Shown one piece after another: positions 50,926 through 59,374 of a DNA stretch of 64,000 nucleotides. The notes under the pieces are model-generated. The model was not told the origin of the DNA and searched no databases. It saw only the letters and a list, made by a program, of their open reading frames with translations. How positions within the stretch are numbered: position 1 is the stretch's first letter; the number at the start of each line of letters is the position of its first letter. The translations under genes and the position numbers were made by a program. The stretch comes from Euglena gracilis (lineage: Eukaryota > Euglenida > Euglenophyceae > Euglenales). The stretch is from contig CP154956.1 of NCBI GenBank assembly GCA_039621445.1, positions 51,887,386 through 51,951,385 on the forward strand. Reading direction: 5' to 3'.

Positions 50926-51220
50926 GTGAGATTTTCAATGCAAATGGCAGATTTTTCGTTTTTCACAAAAATTTCGGAAAACATTGAAAAAACGATCCTA
51001 CGCGCCGGCTGGGGTTGGGGAAACCACCTGGGTGAAAAAATGGGGGTTGGCTTGAGCCCACCAATTCCCCGAGAAAGCGCAGGCCCCACCCCGGAAACAC
51101 CCACCCCCCGGCTGTCGGTGGTTTGCCACGACGGCGAGGACCCCCCCGGGCCCTCGGCCCACCGGGACTCGCCGGTCGCGGGGGCGACCGGCGGCGCTCA
51201 GGGGGTGGGGCCGGTGAACA
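50366..51220 (+). repeat. Element B 3' LTR
   Basis: 855 bp, identical to 22288-23142 except about four substitutions by eye. GAGT follows at 51221-51224. The open frame that starts gag in the 5' LTR runs here straight into C1 sequence (VNRVEEGGGAEVFEV), a chance fusion. Confidence 0.95.
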
Positions 51221-51636
51221 GAGTGGAAGAGGGGGGGGGGGCAGAAGTTTTTGAAGTCACACCCAGGACTGGGCCAACGCCCCCCCCAAAAAAATGCACC
51301 ACAACCCCCCAAATCCGGAGGATTTTAGAAAAACTCAGGACAAGGTCCACCGAGGAAGAGAAAATGGTCACCGACCTGGTGCATCAAAAAAGGGCTGCAC
51401 AAAGAAAGGAGCACACCTTAGCAACCAGTTCCAGAGCCCCGGCCAACCTGCCGACAAACTCGATTTCAGCAGCAGACGATTGGTCTGTGCTGTCTTCGAC
51501 GTACGCCTCCATCTGGGGGGAATGGACCGGGTCCAGAAAAAAATACAAAAAAGTCCTCGTGGACCACTGGCTGGAGGGAATCCATATCACCGCTTCCCCC
51601 CTGCCCCCCCACCCCCCCCGGTCGCACCTGGTCTGA
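51221..51636 (+). CDS. C1 ORF1, C-terminal part
   Basis: After the GAGT duplication the frame reads EEGGGAEVFEVTPRTGPTPP, then QIRRILEKLRTRSTEEEKMV and WGEWTGSRKKYKKVLVDHWL, a basic helical segment that may bind RNA. It ends at 51636. Not matched to a named family. Confidence 0.45.
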
Positions 51637-51833
51637 CCTAGCGGACGACGACGTCCAGCAGCTCCTGTATCCCCCCTGCGCGCAGCCCCAAGAAGGGGGG
51701 GGGAGGGCGGCCGGCTACCGCCCCTCGGGGGGGGCCGGCGCCACGGGCATACGATGGGGTGGCATCACGCCGACGGTCACAGTCGCCCCGGCCTCTCGAG
51801 GCAGCTCTGCCACAGGGATATCCTCTGCTGCGC

Positions 51834-51857
51834 GATATCGAGGAGAACCCGGGGCCT
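51834..51857 (+). other. 2A-like motif 1 in C1
   Basis: DIEENPGP in the frame PQGYPLLRDIEENPGPRPGG. The 2A consensus is D-V/I-E-x-N-P-G-P; such peptides make the ribosome skip the Gly-Pro bond. The upstream frame is open from about 51700. The frame changes just downstream in a C9 run at about 51888. Confidence 0.75.
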
Positions 51858-51879
51858 CGCCCGGGGGGACCGGCGAGCC

Positions 51880-52880
51880 CATCCCCCCCCCCTGGCGCCC
51901 GACGACGTCTGGGAGGAGATCTACTGGACTGGCCAACACTGGCGGTGGCTACGTCTGCTCACCCCGGCAACCGCCGGCCCCTCGTCGTCGGGGACGGCAG
52001 CACACCTCGCGTCGGCAGGGTCCGAATTTGCGAGATGCCTCTTGTGCTCTCAGCACGTCAACCTGTCGTCCCTCCAAGGCATGCAGTCCCATCAATGCCA
52101 GGCGGGTAGGCCCATGGGCAACATTTTCTCTCTCCCCTCCATAAGAGAAGACTCGTGGCGCTGGAGGCTACAGCACTTGGAGTCCCTCCCAAACGGCGAG
52201 TGGTGGCTGGTACACTGCCAAATGTGCGGATGGTCGACTGCGACCCCGTACCCAGCGCCCATAGTTGCCCACATGCAGATCCGCCAACCACCGTCTCTCT
52301 CTGACGTCGATAGCGACCCGGAGGATGACGATGCCGACGACGATGACTCCACGCGTCCCAGACGGGGAGCGGCCGCTCTTGGGCCCAGCAGCCCGGCACC
52401 GGCACCCCCCGGGGCCTCACCCCCACCCCACGTAGCTGCCTCCCCCAGAGACTCACGGGGAGCCCCGCGTGGGCGGCTCCTCACCTCCACACTTCACCGG
52501 CAGGCCGCCGGTTGCCGCCGCCTGGGGGCTCCCCTGCGGGCTCGGAGCGGCAGGGGCGCAGACATCCTCACTGCGGGAGATGTGGAGAGCAACCCCGGCC
52601 CCACGAGCTCCAGCCGGGCTTCATCCGTTCTCCCCCCCCTCGCACCACGCGAAGACTTCATGCTGGACAGTGAGTGGTTCCAGGCGGTGGTGCGGACTCT
52701 GTCCCCCCATAACCCGCCCACCATCGACGCTTTCGCCGACCAAAATAACACCCAACTGGACGCCTTCTGGTCATCAAGGGAGGATGCATTCCTCCAGAAA
52801 TGGAACTTGCCAAACCCGCTGTGGTGCAACCCACCCTTCTCCCTGCTCCCCCGTGTTTTGGAACACGTCCTTCGATATGG
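51880..52880 (+). CDS. C1: zinc fingers, 2A-like motif, first part of Dam-like domain
   Basis: Natural frame from about 51897 (APDDVWEEIYWTGQHWRWLR). It has two finger-like motifs, CLLCSQHVNLSSLQGMQSHQ-C and CQMCGWSTATPYPAPIVAHM, which are C2H2-like and may bind nucleic acid. An acidic run (DPEDDDADDDDS) follows, then a 2A-like motif at 52576-52602. The Dam-like domain opens with PTIDAFADQNNTQLDAFWSS, DAFLQKWNLPNPLWCNPPFS. The frame breaks near 52885 (RYGA), and the domain continues in the next frame. Confidence 0.6.
52576..52602 (+). other. 2A-like motif 2 in C1
   Basis: GDVESNPGP, preceded by GADILTA and followed by TSSSRAS. Fits DVExNPGP. It would separate the zinc-finger product from the Dam-like product. 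Confidence 0.8.
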
Positions 52881-52884
52881 GGCA

Positions 52885-53715
52885 ACATCATCCTCCTCGC
52901 ACCGGAGTGGTCCACCGCGCTGGCCGGCCTGCGGCGCCTCTCCTCGCATTCCGTGACCTTACCGCGATGCCCCATCTACCGGGCCCGGGGGACAGCGCTG
53001 CTGCCGGCCCCCACGTGGTCGACCACAGCCCTACGGATATGCCACACCGGCAGCGGCAGCCCATGCGGCGCCCGGCCACCGGGTCCCCACCGGGGCGCTG
53101 ACCACGGACGGCAGCTCTCGCACCACGCGCACTCCCCTTACCCCCTTGCGCCGCTCCTCTCCCCTGTCCAACAACGCCTTATCATAGAACGCCGCTCCAC
53201 TCATGGCGGCGAAGTCTTCCACCTAGGGGACTATGCAGGCCGGACATTCCTATTCCACCGGAACGCCCTGTGGGACATCCGGGGTCAGACCCCCTGCTGG
53301 TGCCCTCGCTGCGGCCTGTGGCAATGGCCTTGGGACTGCCCCACGCTGCTCCCTCTTCAGTTTGCCTCCCCTAGACCACCGCTCTTACGCCCGGCTTTTC
53401 GGCTGACCCCCACCCCCCACTCCCTCCTCGACGAGCCACGGGTCCCCCTGGATCCGACAGCGGTAGCCGACTCACTGCCAAAAAACGGCCATCGTTGTCC
53501 GCCGCGGGGCAGTCCTTGCATACGGGGGGGAAATCGCGGACGGGGTAGCCTCCTCACCTGTGGAGATGTGGAGGAGAACCCTGGGCCAGCCAAGCGCCCG
53601 GCCTCCGGGCCACCTCATGGCGCACCGGCTGCTGCGGATGCCCGGGACCACGACCACCTCTTTCTGGACCTGGCCCACCCGGAACTTGACGCCGCGGTTG
53701 TTATCGACAGCGCGG
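52885..53715 (+). CDS. C1: end of Dam-like domain, zinc-ribbon-like domain, 2A motif
   Basis: Frame picks up with GNIILLAPEWSTALAGLRRL, the strand-loop that follows NPPF in Dam-like domains, and ends that domain around ARGTALLPAPTW. A second block reads GRTFLFHRNALWDIRGQTPC then WCPRCGLWQWPWDCP, a CxxC ribbon that recurs in element D (KKFFLSKKGALWDTSE with CFTCGNQHWYWE). A canonical 2A follows at 53562-53588. The tail reaches the insertion at about 53715. Confidence 0.55.
53562..53588 (+). other. 2A motif 3 in C1
   Basis: GDVEENPGP, identical to the strongest form of the 2A consensus, preceded by RGSLLTC and followed by AKRPAS. It would release the reverse transcriptase part from the upstream product. 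Confidence 0.88.
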
Positions 53716-53955
53716 GGGGGTCGGCACACCCCTCCCCCCCCCCCTCACCGACCCCCTCGCCACGCCATTTTACCCCCCCCTTTTTTCAGACCCCCTCGCC
53801 ACGCCATGTCAGCCGCGCCAAAGAAATTTTTCTTGGGAAACCCCCGCGCACCCCTCCCCCCCCCCATCCGGGACCCCCTCGCCACGCCAAAAAACGCCAA
53901 AAACCCCCCTCCCCCCCCCCTAGCCGGACCCCTCGCCACGGCGTGCCGACCCCCC
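53715..53955. mobile_element. CGCCACGCCA repeat insertion in C1
   Basis: ACCCCCTCGCCACGCCA-type words occur about four to five times among C-runs. Short inverted ends TCGGCACAC (left) and GCGTGCCGA (right) are seen. The left half closely matches 10729-10790, so it is a dispersed element. It lies between the 2A motif and the RT domain of C1 and adds Pro-rich codons to the open frame. Confidence 0.6.
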
Positions 53956-53959
53956 GCGG

Positions 53960-55959
53960 GGCAGGAGTCCAACCTCCGGGGACGGCCCGCACACAACCTT
54001 GTCGTGGGCACTCCCCCATGCGACATCACCCACGTCCTCCAACAACTTATCTCGACCCTTATTCACCTGCCCTCGGCCTGCCAGCAACCTGTCTTTGACA
54101 CTTTGGCAGATGCCATCAACGCATACAGGCACGCACCCTCGGACGCTGCTCTATTCAGCGTCCTATCCTTCCCGAAACTCGTCCTCCGACCAGTGTCGAC
54201 TACCAAACCACCGCCGGCAGCGGAGCTGGAGTCCATCCTGCTGAGGCGTACCAAACTGTTCCGCGAGGGGGACTACGGCACGGTTCTGACAGAGGCACTA
54301 AAGGACGCACAGGCTCGACACTCCGTCGTGGAAACCAGGGCGGAAAAACGCTCAAGAACGCAGCCGACCGCCCTCAGTGAGGCCATCACGAGACGGGTGC
54401 GCACCCTCACCGCAGAAGGGGCGTCCGCGAAGGCAGTCCAGCTACTGCTCTCTGAGGGCGCGCACCAACCGGATGATCCGGATGTCTGGGCTGCCCTGGA
54501 GAAGTTGCACCCCAGCGGCAGACAGGTGGACACCAACCGCTTCCCGCGACATGTTAAGCCCTTCCCTGAGAACCACATCCCGGAATGGGAGGACAGACTG
54601 AAGGAGGCCATCCGCCGTTTCCCACGGGGTTCCGCCGCAGGCCCGTCGGGCCTGCGGCCCATCCACCTCCAAGACTGTCTTCGTAGGCCGGGCCGGGGAG
54701 CCAAGCTGATCACAGCCCTTGCGCGGCTGACCCAGTTCTGGATTGACGGCCAGCTACCACCGCACCACGCCGCGGCCTGGTGCTGCGCGAATCTGACCCC
54801 ACTCCGCAAGAAGGACAACGGGGTGCGGCTAGTGGCGGTTGGGGAGACCATCCGCCGCCTGGTAGGGAAAACGCTGCTCCAGACACCACATGCCCGGTCG
54901 GAGGTTGCAACGCTCGCCCCCACCCAGGTCGGGGTTGGGGTACGGAACGCCGCCGAGGCCGTTGCCCTGGGCATGCAGCACCTCGTGCTTCAGCTGGGGG
55001 ACACCTCACCCTGGGTTTCCCTCCAGGTGGACTACTCCAATGCTTTCAACACAGTTGACCGAGGGGCGATCCTCACAGAGGCCGAGACCCGTACACCCAG
55101 TCTGTTCAATTTCCTGAGGTTTGCATACAGCGGGCCCGTCCCCCTCTTCTGCGGGGGCCGCACCATCCTTTCCCAGAGGGGCACACACCAGGGCTGCCCT
55201 CTGGGCCCCATCGGGTTCGCCCTGGCGCTGCAGCCGCTGCTGGACCAGATAACCAGGGACGGCCAGCTGCTGTGGAACAGCTGGTACCTGGACGACGGCC
55301 TCCTGGTCGGAACCCCCGACAGGATTGAACACTGCCTCCGTTTCCTGCTGCAAGAGTCCCACCGCATCGGCCTTGGCCTCAACCTGCAGAAGTGCGTCAT
55401 GTGGGGCCCGGGAGCGCGGAGTGCGCCCAGTTGCGACAGATTGCAAGTGGTCCCTTGGTCACCAGGGGAAGGCATTACCGTGCTCGGAATCCCAGTAGAC
55501 CACCCCGCGTCCACCGACACCACCAAGAAAGCGTGGGCGGATGCTGCCGCCAAGATCGAGAAGGCCTCATCTACCATAACGTCCCTCACCGACGCCCAGG
55601 TGGCACATCACCTTCTGCGGAGCTGTCTAGACGGCTGCAAAGTGAACCACCTCCTTCGCGCGTCCGACTCGTATGGCAGCCAAGATCATGTTACAGGCTG
55701 CTCGGAGGTCATCATGAACGCCTTCGAGGACATACTGGGCACGGCACTGAACCCACAACAGCGGACACAAGCGTCGCTGCCCCTATCCAGCGGGGGCTGC
55801 GGCCTCCGCGTCCCGTCCTGCACTCAGCCCGCAGCCAGGATCTCCTGCCTTGCAGAGTTCTACTCAGACGGGGGCAGGCGCGTGGGTGTGCCCGACTACG
55901 CATCCGGCCTGCAGCTACCCTGGTCGCGCCCGTCCTGGACGACCTCCGGGGCAGGCTAG
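53960..55959 (+). CDS. C1 reverse transcriptase
   Basis: Open from 53560, but the real RT product starts after the repeat (VVGTPPCDITHVLQQLISTL). Non-LTR RT blocks in order: AAGPSGLRPIHLQDCL, LTPLRKKDNGVRLVAVGETI (block 1-2), VSLQVDYSNAFNTVDRGAIL (block A, catalytic Asp), LSQRGTHQGCPLGPIGFALA (block B), NSWYLDDGLLVG (block C, YLDD) and LNLQKCVMWGP (block D). It copies RNA into DNA at the target. The frame closes at 55959, and the protein continues one frame over from about 55900. Confidence 0.9.
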
Positions 55960-56831
55960 GAGCCAACCATGCCACGGTCACCACCTTCCTCCACAACCCA
56001 CAACGACTCGCCTCCGCGGACCAAGAACCCCGGAGGCAAAAGTGGTGGAACCACGAGCTGGGCAAAAAGGCGATGGATGGCCTTGTGGACCAGGCCCGGC
56101 CCCGCGACCAGAACCGCCTCCTTGAACAAGGCACGGGGTTCGGACACGGGTGGATGGCGACCACCCCTTCCAACAACTCCCACACCACCTTCTCTAGCGA
56201 GGAGTACACCTTGGGACTGAAGTGGTGGTTAGGGCTTCCGGTGCTGGAGGACGTCAGCCAGCCGTGCACAGGGTGCGGCCAGCCTCTGGACCAGGAAGGC
56301 GACCACCTGCTTTGCTGCCGCAGGAACAACTTCTCAGCCCGGCACAACGCTGTTCAGGACGCTCTGTTTCAAACCTTGTCCAACAGCGGTCACCGGGTGC
56401 AGAAGGAAGTTTCCCTGCCAACGGCCCGAGACAGTCACCTACGCCCGGCGGACCTCCTGCTGGACTGCTGGTCCGAGGGGAAGCCGACGGCGCTGGACGT
56501 TACCGTCTGCCACGGATGGCAAGCGGCAGAACACACAGCGACCCGCGAACGCTGGAGATCCTTCCTGAAGAGGAGGGAGGACGCCAAAAAGCAGAAATAC
56601 AACGTGCCATGTCAGCAAGCAGGGTGGGGCTTCACACCTTTCGCCCTCGGGACATGGGGTGGCATGGGACCGGAAACGGCCGAGACACTCAGCAGAGTGG
56701 CCAAACGCGCATCGTCCTGGCAACAGGGCGCTGAGCGCGAAACCAAGCAAGCGGAAATCTACCAAAATGTGGTCATCGCCTTGCTCCGAGAAGTGTTCCA
56801 CCTCTTACAACCCAAGCACGTCCTCCGTTAA
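55900..56831 (+). CDS. C1 C-terminal zinc / restriction-type nuclease-like domain
   Basis: Frame continues RT after an indel (LVAPVLDDLRGRLGANHATV). The Cys/His module reads CTGCGQPLDQEGDHLLCCRR then NNFSARHNAVQDALF. A nuclease-like core follows: LRPADLLLDCWSEGKPTALD, VTVCHGW. The order CxxC...H..C followed by PAD...D.TV resembles the restriction-like endonuclease of site-specific non-LTR elements (KPD...D/E), which nicks target DNA. The last part has WGFTPFALGTWGGMGPETAE. Assignment is by motif only. Confidence 0.65.
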
Positions 56832-57129
56832 CCACGGGAGGAGGTATGCCAAAAAAAACACACACACAACACAACCACACACCCACACCCACACACGCAC
56901 ACACACCCACACCCACACACGCACACACGCACACCAACACACCACAACCATCCGCCTGCCCTCCCGCCCGCGCCAAGCAGGCCGCCTCACCCCTACCGTC
57001 AGCCACCCCAGTCGTCAGCCACTCCAGCCGTCCCTCTGCGCCTTATATTGAAGATGGGCCTTGCCCGTTTTCCTCCTGCCCTGCCCTGCACCACCTGTAT
57101 ATACTTTTAACCTCCTCCGGACCTTCAAA
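56832..57129. other. C1 tail with CA microsatellite, then C2 leader
   Basis: 56849-56945 is an imperfect ACACAC/CCACAC run directly after the C1 stop, likely the 3' tail. 56946-57129 is C-rich and unassigned; it may be C2 5' leader. Confidence 0.6.
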
Positions 57130-57226
57130 CCCAGTAGGCTGTGCCACTGGTCGGTGGATTCGGTTCAGAAGCACAAATTCTTTCACGAATTCTTTCTGAG
57201 TGTCTATTTTTTTTCGTTCGCATATC

Positions 57227-58078
57227 ATGTCGGACAATGCAAAGCCCCTGGTGGGGTCTGAATGTATCCCGGATGAGATTACTGTGGATGATGTCGAAGA
57301 CCCGATGGACATTACCCTCAGTCCGGCTTCAGTACAGAGTGTCAACGAGGTACTAATGCCCCCTCCAAAGCAGCCAGAGGAGCAGACCAGAGCAGTGCTG
57401 AAGGGCAAAAGCAAGCGGCCTGACAAACGACATCGAACTATCTTCAATTTACATGTGGAGCTGAAACAATTGCAAGCCAGAATGAAGGCACAGGAGAAGA
57501 AACAAAAAGCTGAGGAAGCTGCACTTCGAGAACAACTGCTCCGCCTAACGACGCCCCCTGCTACAGCAACAGCCCCCCACCCCCCTTCACCTGTGTCACA
57601 GCCCCCCATTGACCAGATTACAGCTGCATCCCTGGACCTCTGCCCGTCCCTTTATAACTGGCTCCGATTCTCCTACGGAGAAGACGTCCCACTTTTGTGC
57701 CAGGGTGACGTGCTGTGTCACAGCAGGACCGGTGTCCATCAAGGGGACACATGTGGGCCCATTGCCTTTGCCTTGGGTCTCCATCAGGCGCTGCAACAGG
57801 CTTCGGCCAATTTGCCCAACACGGTGTGGCAGGCATGGTACTTGGACGACGGCACTGTCATCGGCCCTGCCATTGATGTTCTGCCTTTCACGGCTTCTCT
57901 GGCCACGGCACTTGGCAGCGTTGGGCTCCACCTCAACCCCTCTAAGTGTGCCTTGTGGGGACTAGGTGTACCCTGTGCCACTCCGAAACCCCCGGCTCTT
58001 CACATCCTGCCTCCCGACCACCTTGCACAAAACTTCCCGGTCACCCCATGGGACCGGGCAGTGGCATCCTGTGCCTAG
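57227..58078 (+). CDS. C2 ORF1 N-terminus fused to RT palm by deletion
   Basis: ATG at 57227 (MSDNAKPLVGSECIPDEITV). An acidic start and a Lys/Gln-rich helix (LHVELKQLQARMKAQEKKQK) resemble C1 ORF1. At about residue 125 it jumps directly into RT sequence: LDLCPSLYNWLRFSYGEDVP, HSRTGVHQGDTCGPIAFALG (block B), QAWYLDDGTVIG (block C) and LNPSKCALWGL (block D). The catalytic Asp of block A is absent, so no RT activity is expected. Ends TAG at 58078. Confidence 0.8.
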   Translation: MSDNAKPLVGSECIPDEITVDDVEDPMDITLSPASVQSVNEVLMPPPKQPEEQTRAVLKGKSKRPDKRHRTIFNLHVELKQLQARMKAQEKKQKAEEAALREQLLRLTTPPATATAPHPPSPVSQPPIDQITAASLDLCPSLYNWLRFSYGEDVPLLCQGDVLCHSRTGVHQGDTCGPIAFALGLHQALQQASANLPNTVWQAWYLDDGTVIGPAIDVLPFTASLATALGSVGLHLNPSKCALWGLGVPCATPKPPALHILPPDHLAQNFPVTPWDRAVASCA

Positions 58079-59363
58079 GGGTACCCTGCGACTATCCCGG
58101 TGACTGCACCTTTTCTGACACCGCGTGGGCCAAGGCATCCGAAAAATTTCAAGCTACCATCTCGCGCCTCCAACAACTGCCGGATCCTCAACTCCAACAT
58201 TGTTTGCTGCGCAACTGTCTGGATGGCTGCCGCGTCACGCACCTTCTGCGTCAGACCAACATTTCCTCCGGGACTCACATGCTGCCTGTGACATTGTGGG
58301 GGCACCCCTGTCTGCCTTGCATTGGAAACAAATCACCTTGCCGTGCAATAAGACAGGGTGGGGCATCACAGACCACCAGTTGGAAAGACCAGCTGCCCGT
58401 TTGGCTGCTTGCCTGGGTTTTTCCCAACGAGCGCCCGGCTTCAATATCCCTCCGCCATGGCGCTTGCTCCCGCTACCAGATACCATCCCCGTCGCCAAAC
58501 TGGCTCGTGACACTTTGGGCCCGCACAGCGAACCATTGGCTTCCTGGATCGCCAACCCTTCTTCCTTGGCCTGTTCCACCCCAGATCACTCCACTCAATC
58601 GTGGTGGGCCGAACGTTTCCACGCCGTGCGCGTGGCAACTTTGGATCAGGGTGCACCTCTTCGGGACATTGCCAGGCTTCGTTGCCAATCCTCTGCCTTC
58701 CTTCAAAATCGGATGACCGTCTTACCATCCAGGTCGGTGAATACCGTCCTGGCTCCGGACGAATACAGACTGCTTCTACGCTTCTGGACTGGCTTACCCC
58801 TGATCCCAACAACGGACATGCTCCTGTGCCCCCTGTGTGCTGAGGCAGTCGATCCATTTGGCGATCACCTCCTGGCTTGCAGAAGGAATGGCATAACAGA
58901 AAGGCACAACTGTGTTCGTGACGCCATTTTTGACCTGTGCCAGCGCTCAGGCATCACTCTTCGCAAAGAACAGGGATGCGAGGGTGGCACCCGTGACGCT
59001 GATCTCCTCCTCCTGGGGTGGAACAAAGGGAAGCATCTCGCTGTGGATGTCACCATTGAACACCCGCTGGCCCCATCACGGTGGCCTCTGAACTTGACCC
59101 GAGTTCAGCGTACTTTACCAGACGCTGAAATGCACAAGAGAACACAAGCTGAAGAACGGTGTGCCCGCCACCAGTGGGAGTACATCGGGGCTGCATTTAA
59201 CCCTTGGGGTTGCACAGGACCGGCAGCCTCCAACCTGCTACGCGATGTCCTACGCCTCGCGACCAATTCGTATTCCGGAACACGAGATCCAAAGGATCGA
59301 GAGATCCGCGTTTCCCGCGAGATGCTTAATTCACCACCCCACCACAGAGGTACTCAAACTTGA
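58079..59363 (+). pseudogene. C2 RT C-terminus and nuclease-like domain
   Basis: After the stop the protein continues (GVPCDYPGDCTFSDTAWAKA, NCLDGCRVTHLLRQ), then shifts near 58270 into the frame that runs to 59363. The Cys/His module is CPLCAEAVDPFGDHLLACRR then NGITERHNCVRDAIFD, followed by DADLLLLGWNKGKHLAVDVT, the same layout as C1. It ends ATNSYSGTRDPKDRE...RGTQT. Confidence 0.75.
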
Positions 59364-59374
59364 AAGGCAGAGCA

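Larger units (their letters stand above)
22288..51220 (+). mobile_element. Ty3/Gypsy chromovirus B, complete but split by A1
   Basis: Bounded by two 855-bp LTRs, TGTCGGCCGCC...GGTGAACA, with GAGT on both sides as a 4-bp target duplication. Without A1 and one AAAAG copy it is about 12.2 kb. Order: LTR, primer site, gag, cytosine methyltransferase, Dam-like domain, protease, RT, RNase H, integrase, chromodomain, 3' non-coding with minisatellite, purine tract, LTR. The LTRs differ at about four positions by eye, so insertion into C1 is recent. A frame change and a TGA in gag, a T-run frame change at the methyltransferase start, and a TGA before pol make this copy defective unless recoded. Confidence 0.93.
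51221..56945 (+). mobile_element. Non-LTR retrotransposon C1, main part (right of element B)
   Basis: Continues C1. Order: rest of ORF1, 2A-like motif, zinc-finger region, 2A-like motif, Dam-like domain, zinc-ribbon-like domain, 2A motif, reverse transcriptase, C-terminal Cys/His plus restriction-type nuclease-like domain, then a CA-rich tail (56849-56945). No AP-type endonuclease is seen. The frame changes at least five times, mostly at C or G runs, and a repeat is inserted at about 53715-53955, so this copy is dead or the runs are miscounted. Confidence 0.8.
57130..59363 (+). mobile_element. Non-LTR retrotransposon C2, internally deleted
   Basis: The 5' leader shares TTCAGAAGCAC and TTCTGAGTGTCTATTTTTTT with C1. 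The order is ORF1 start, abrupt junction to the RT palm, then nuclease-like C-terminus. Missing: rest of ORF1, any 2A motifs, Dam-like part, RT fingers and the block A Asp. The boundaries are approximate, and the right end abuts element D with no gap. Confidence 0.7.

Noticed and set aside
50884-51636. A 250-codon gene starting in the element B 3' LTR
   Set aside because: The first 112 codons are LTR sequence also present in the 5' LTR; the frame merely runs on into C1 ORF1.
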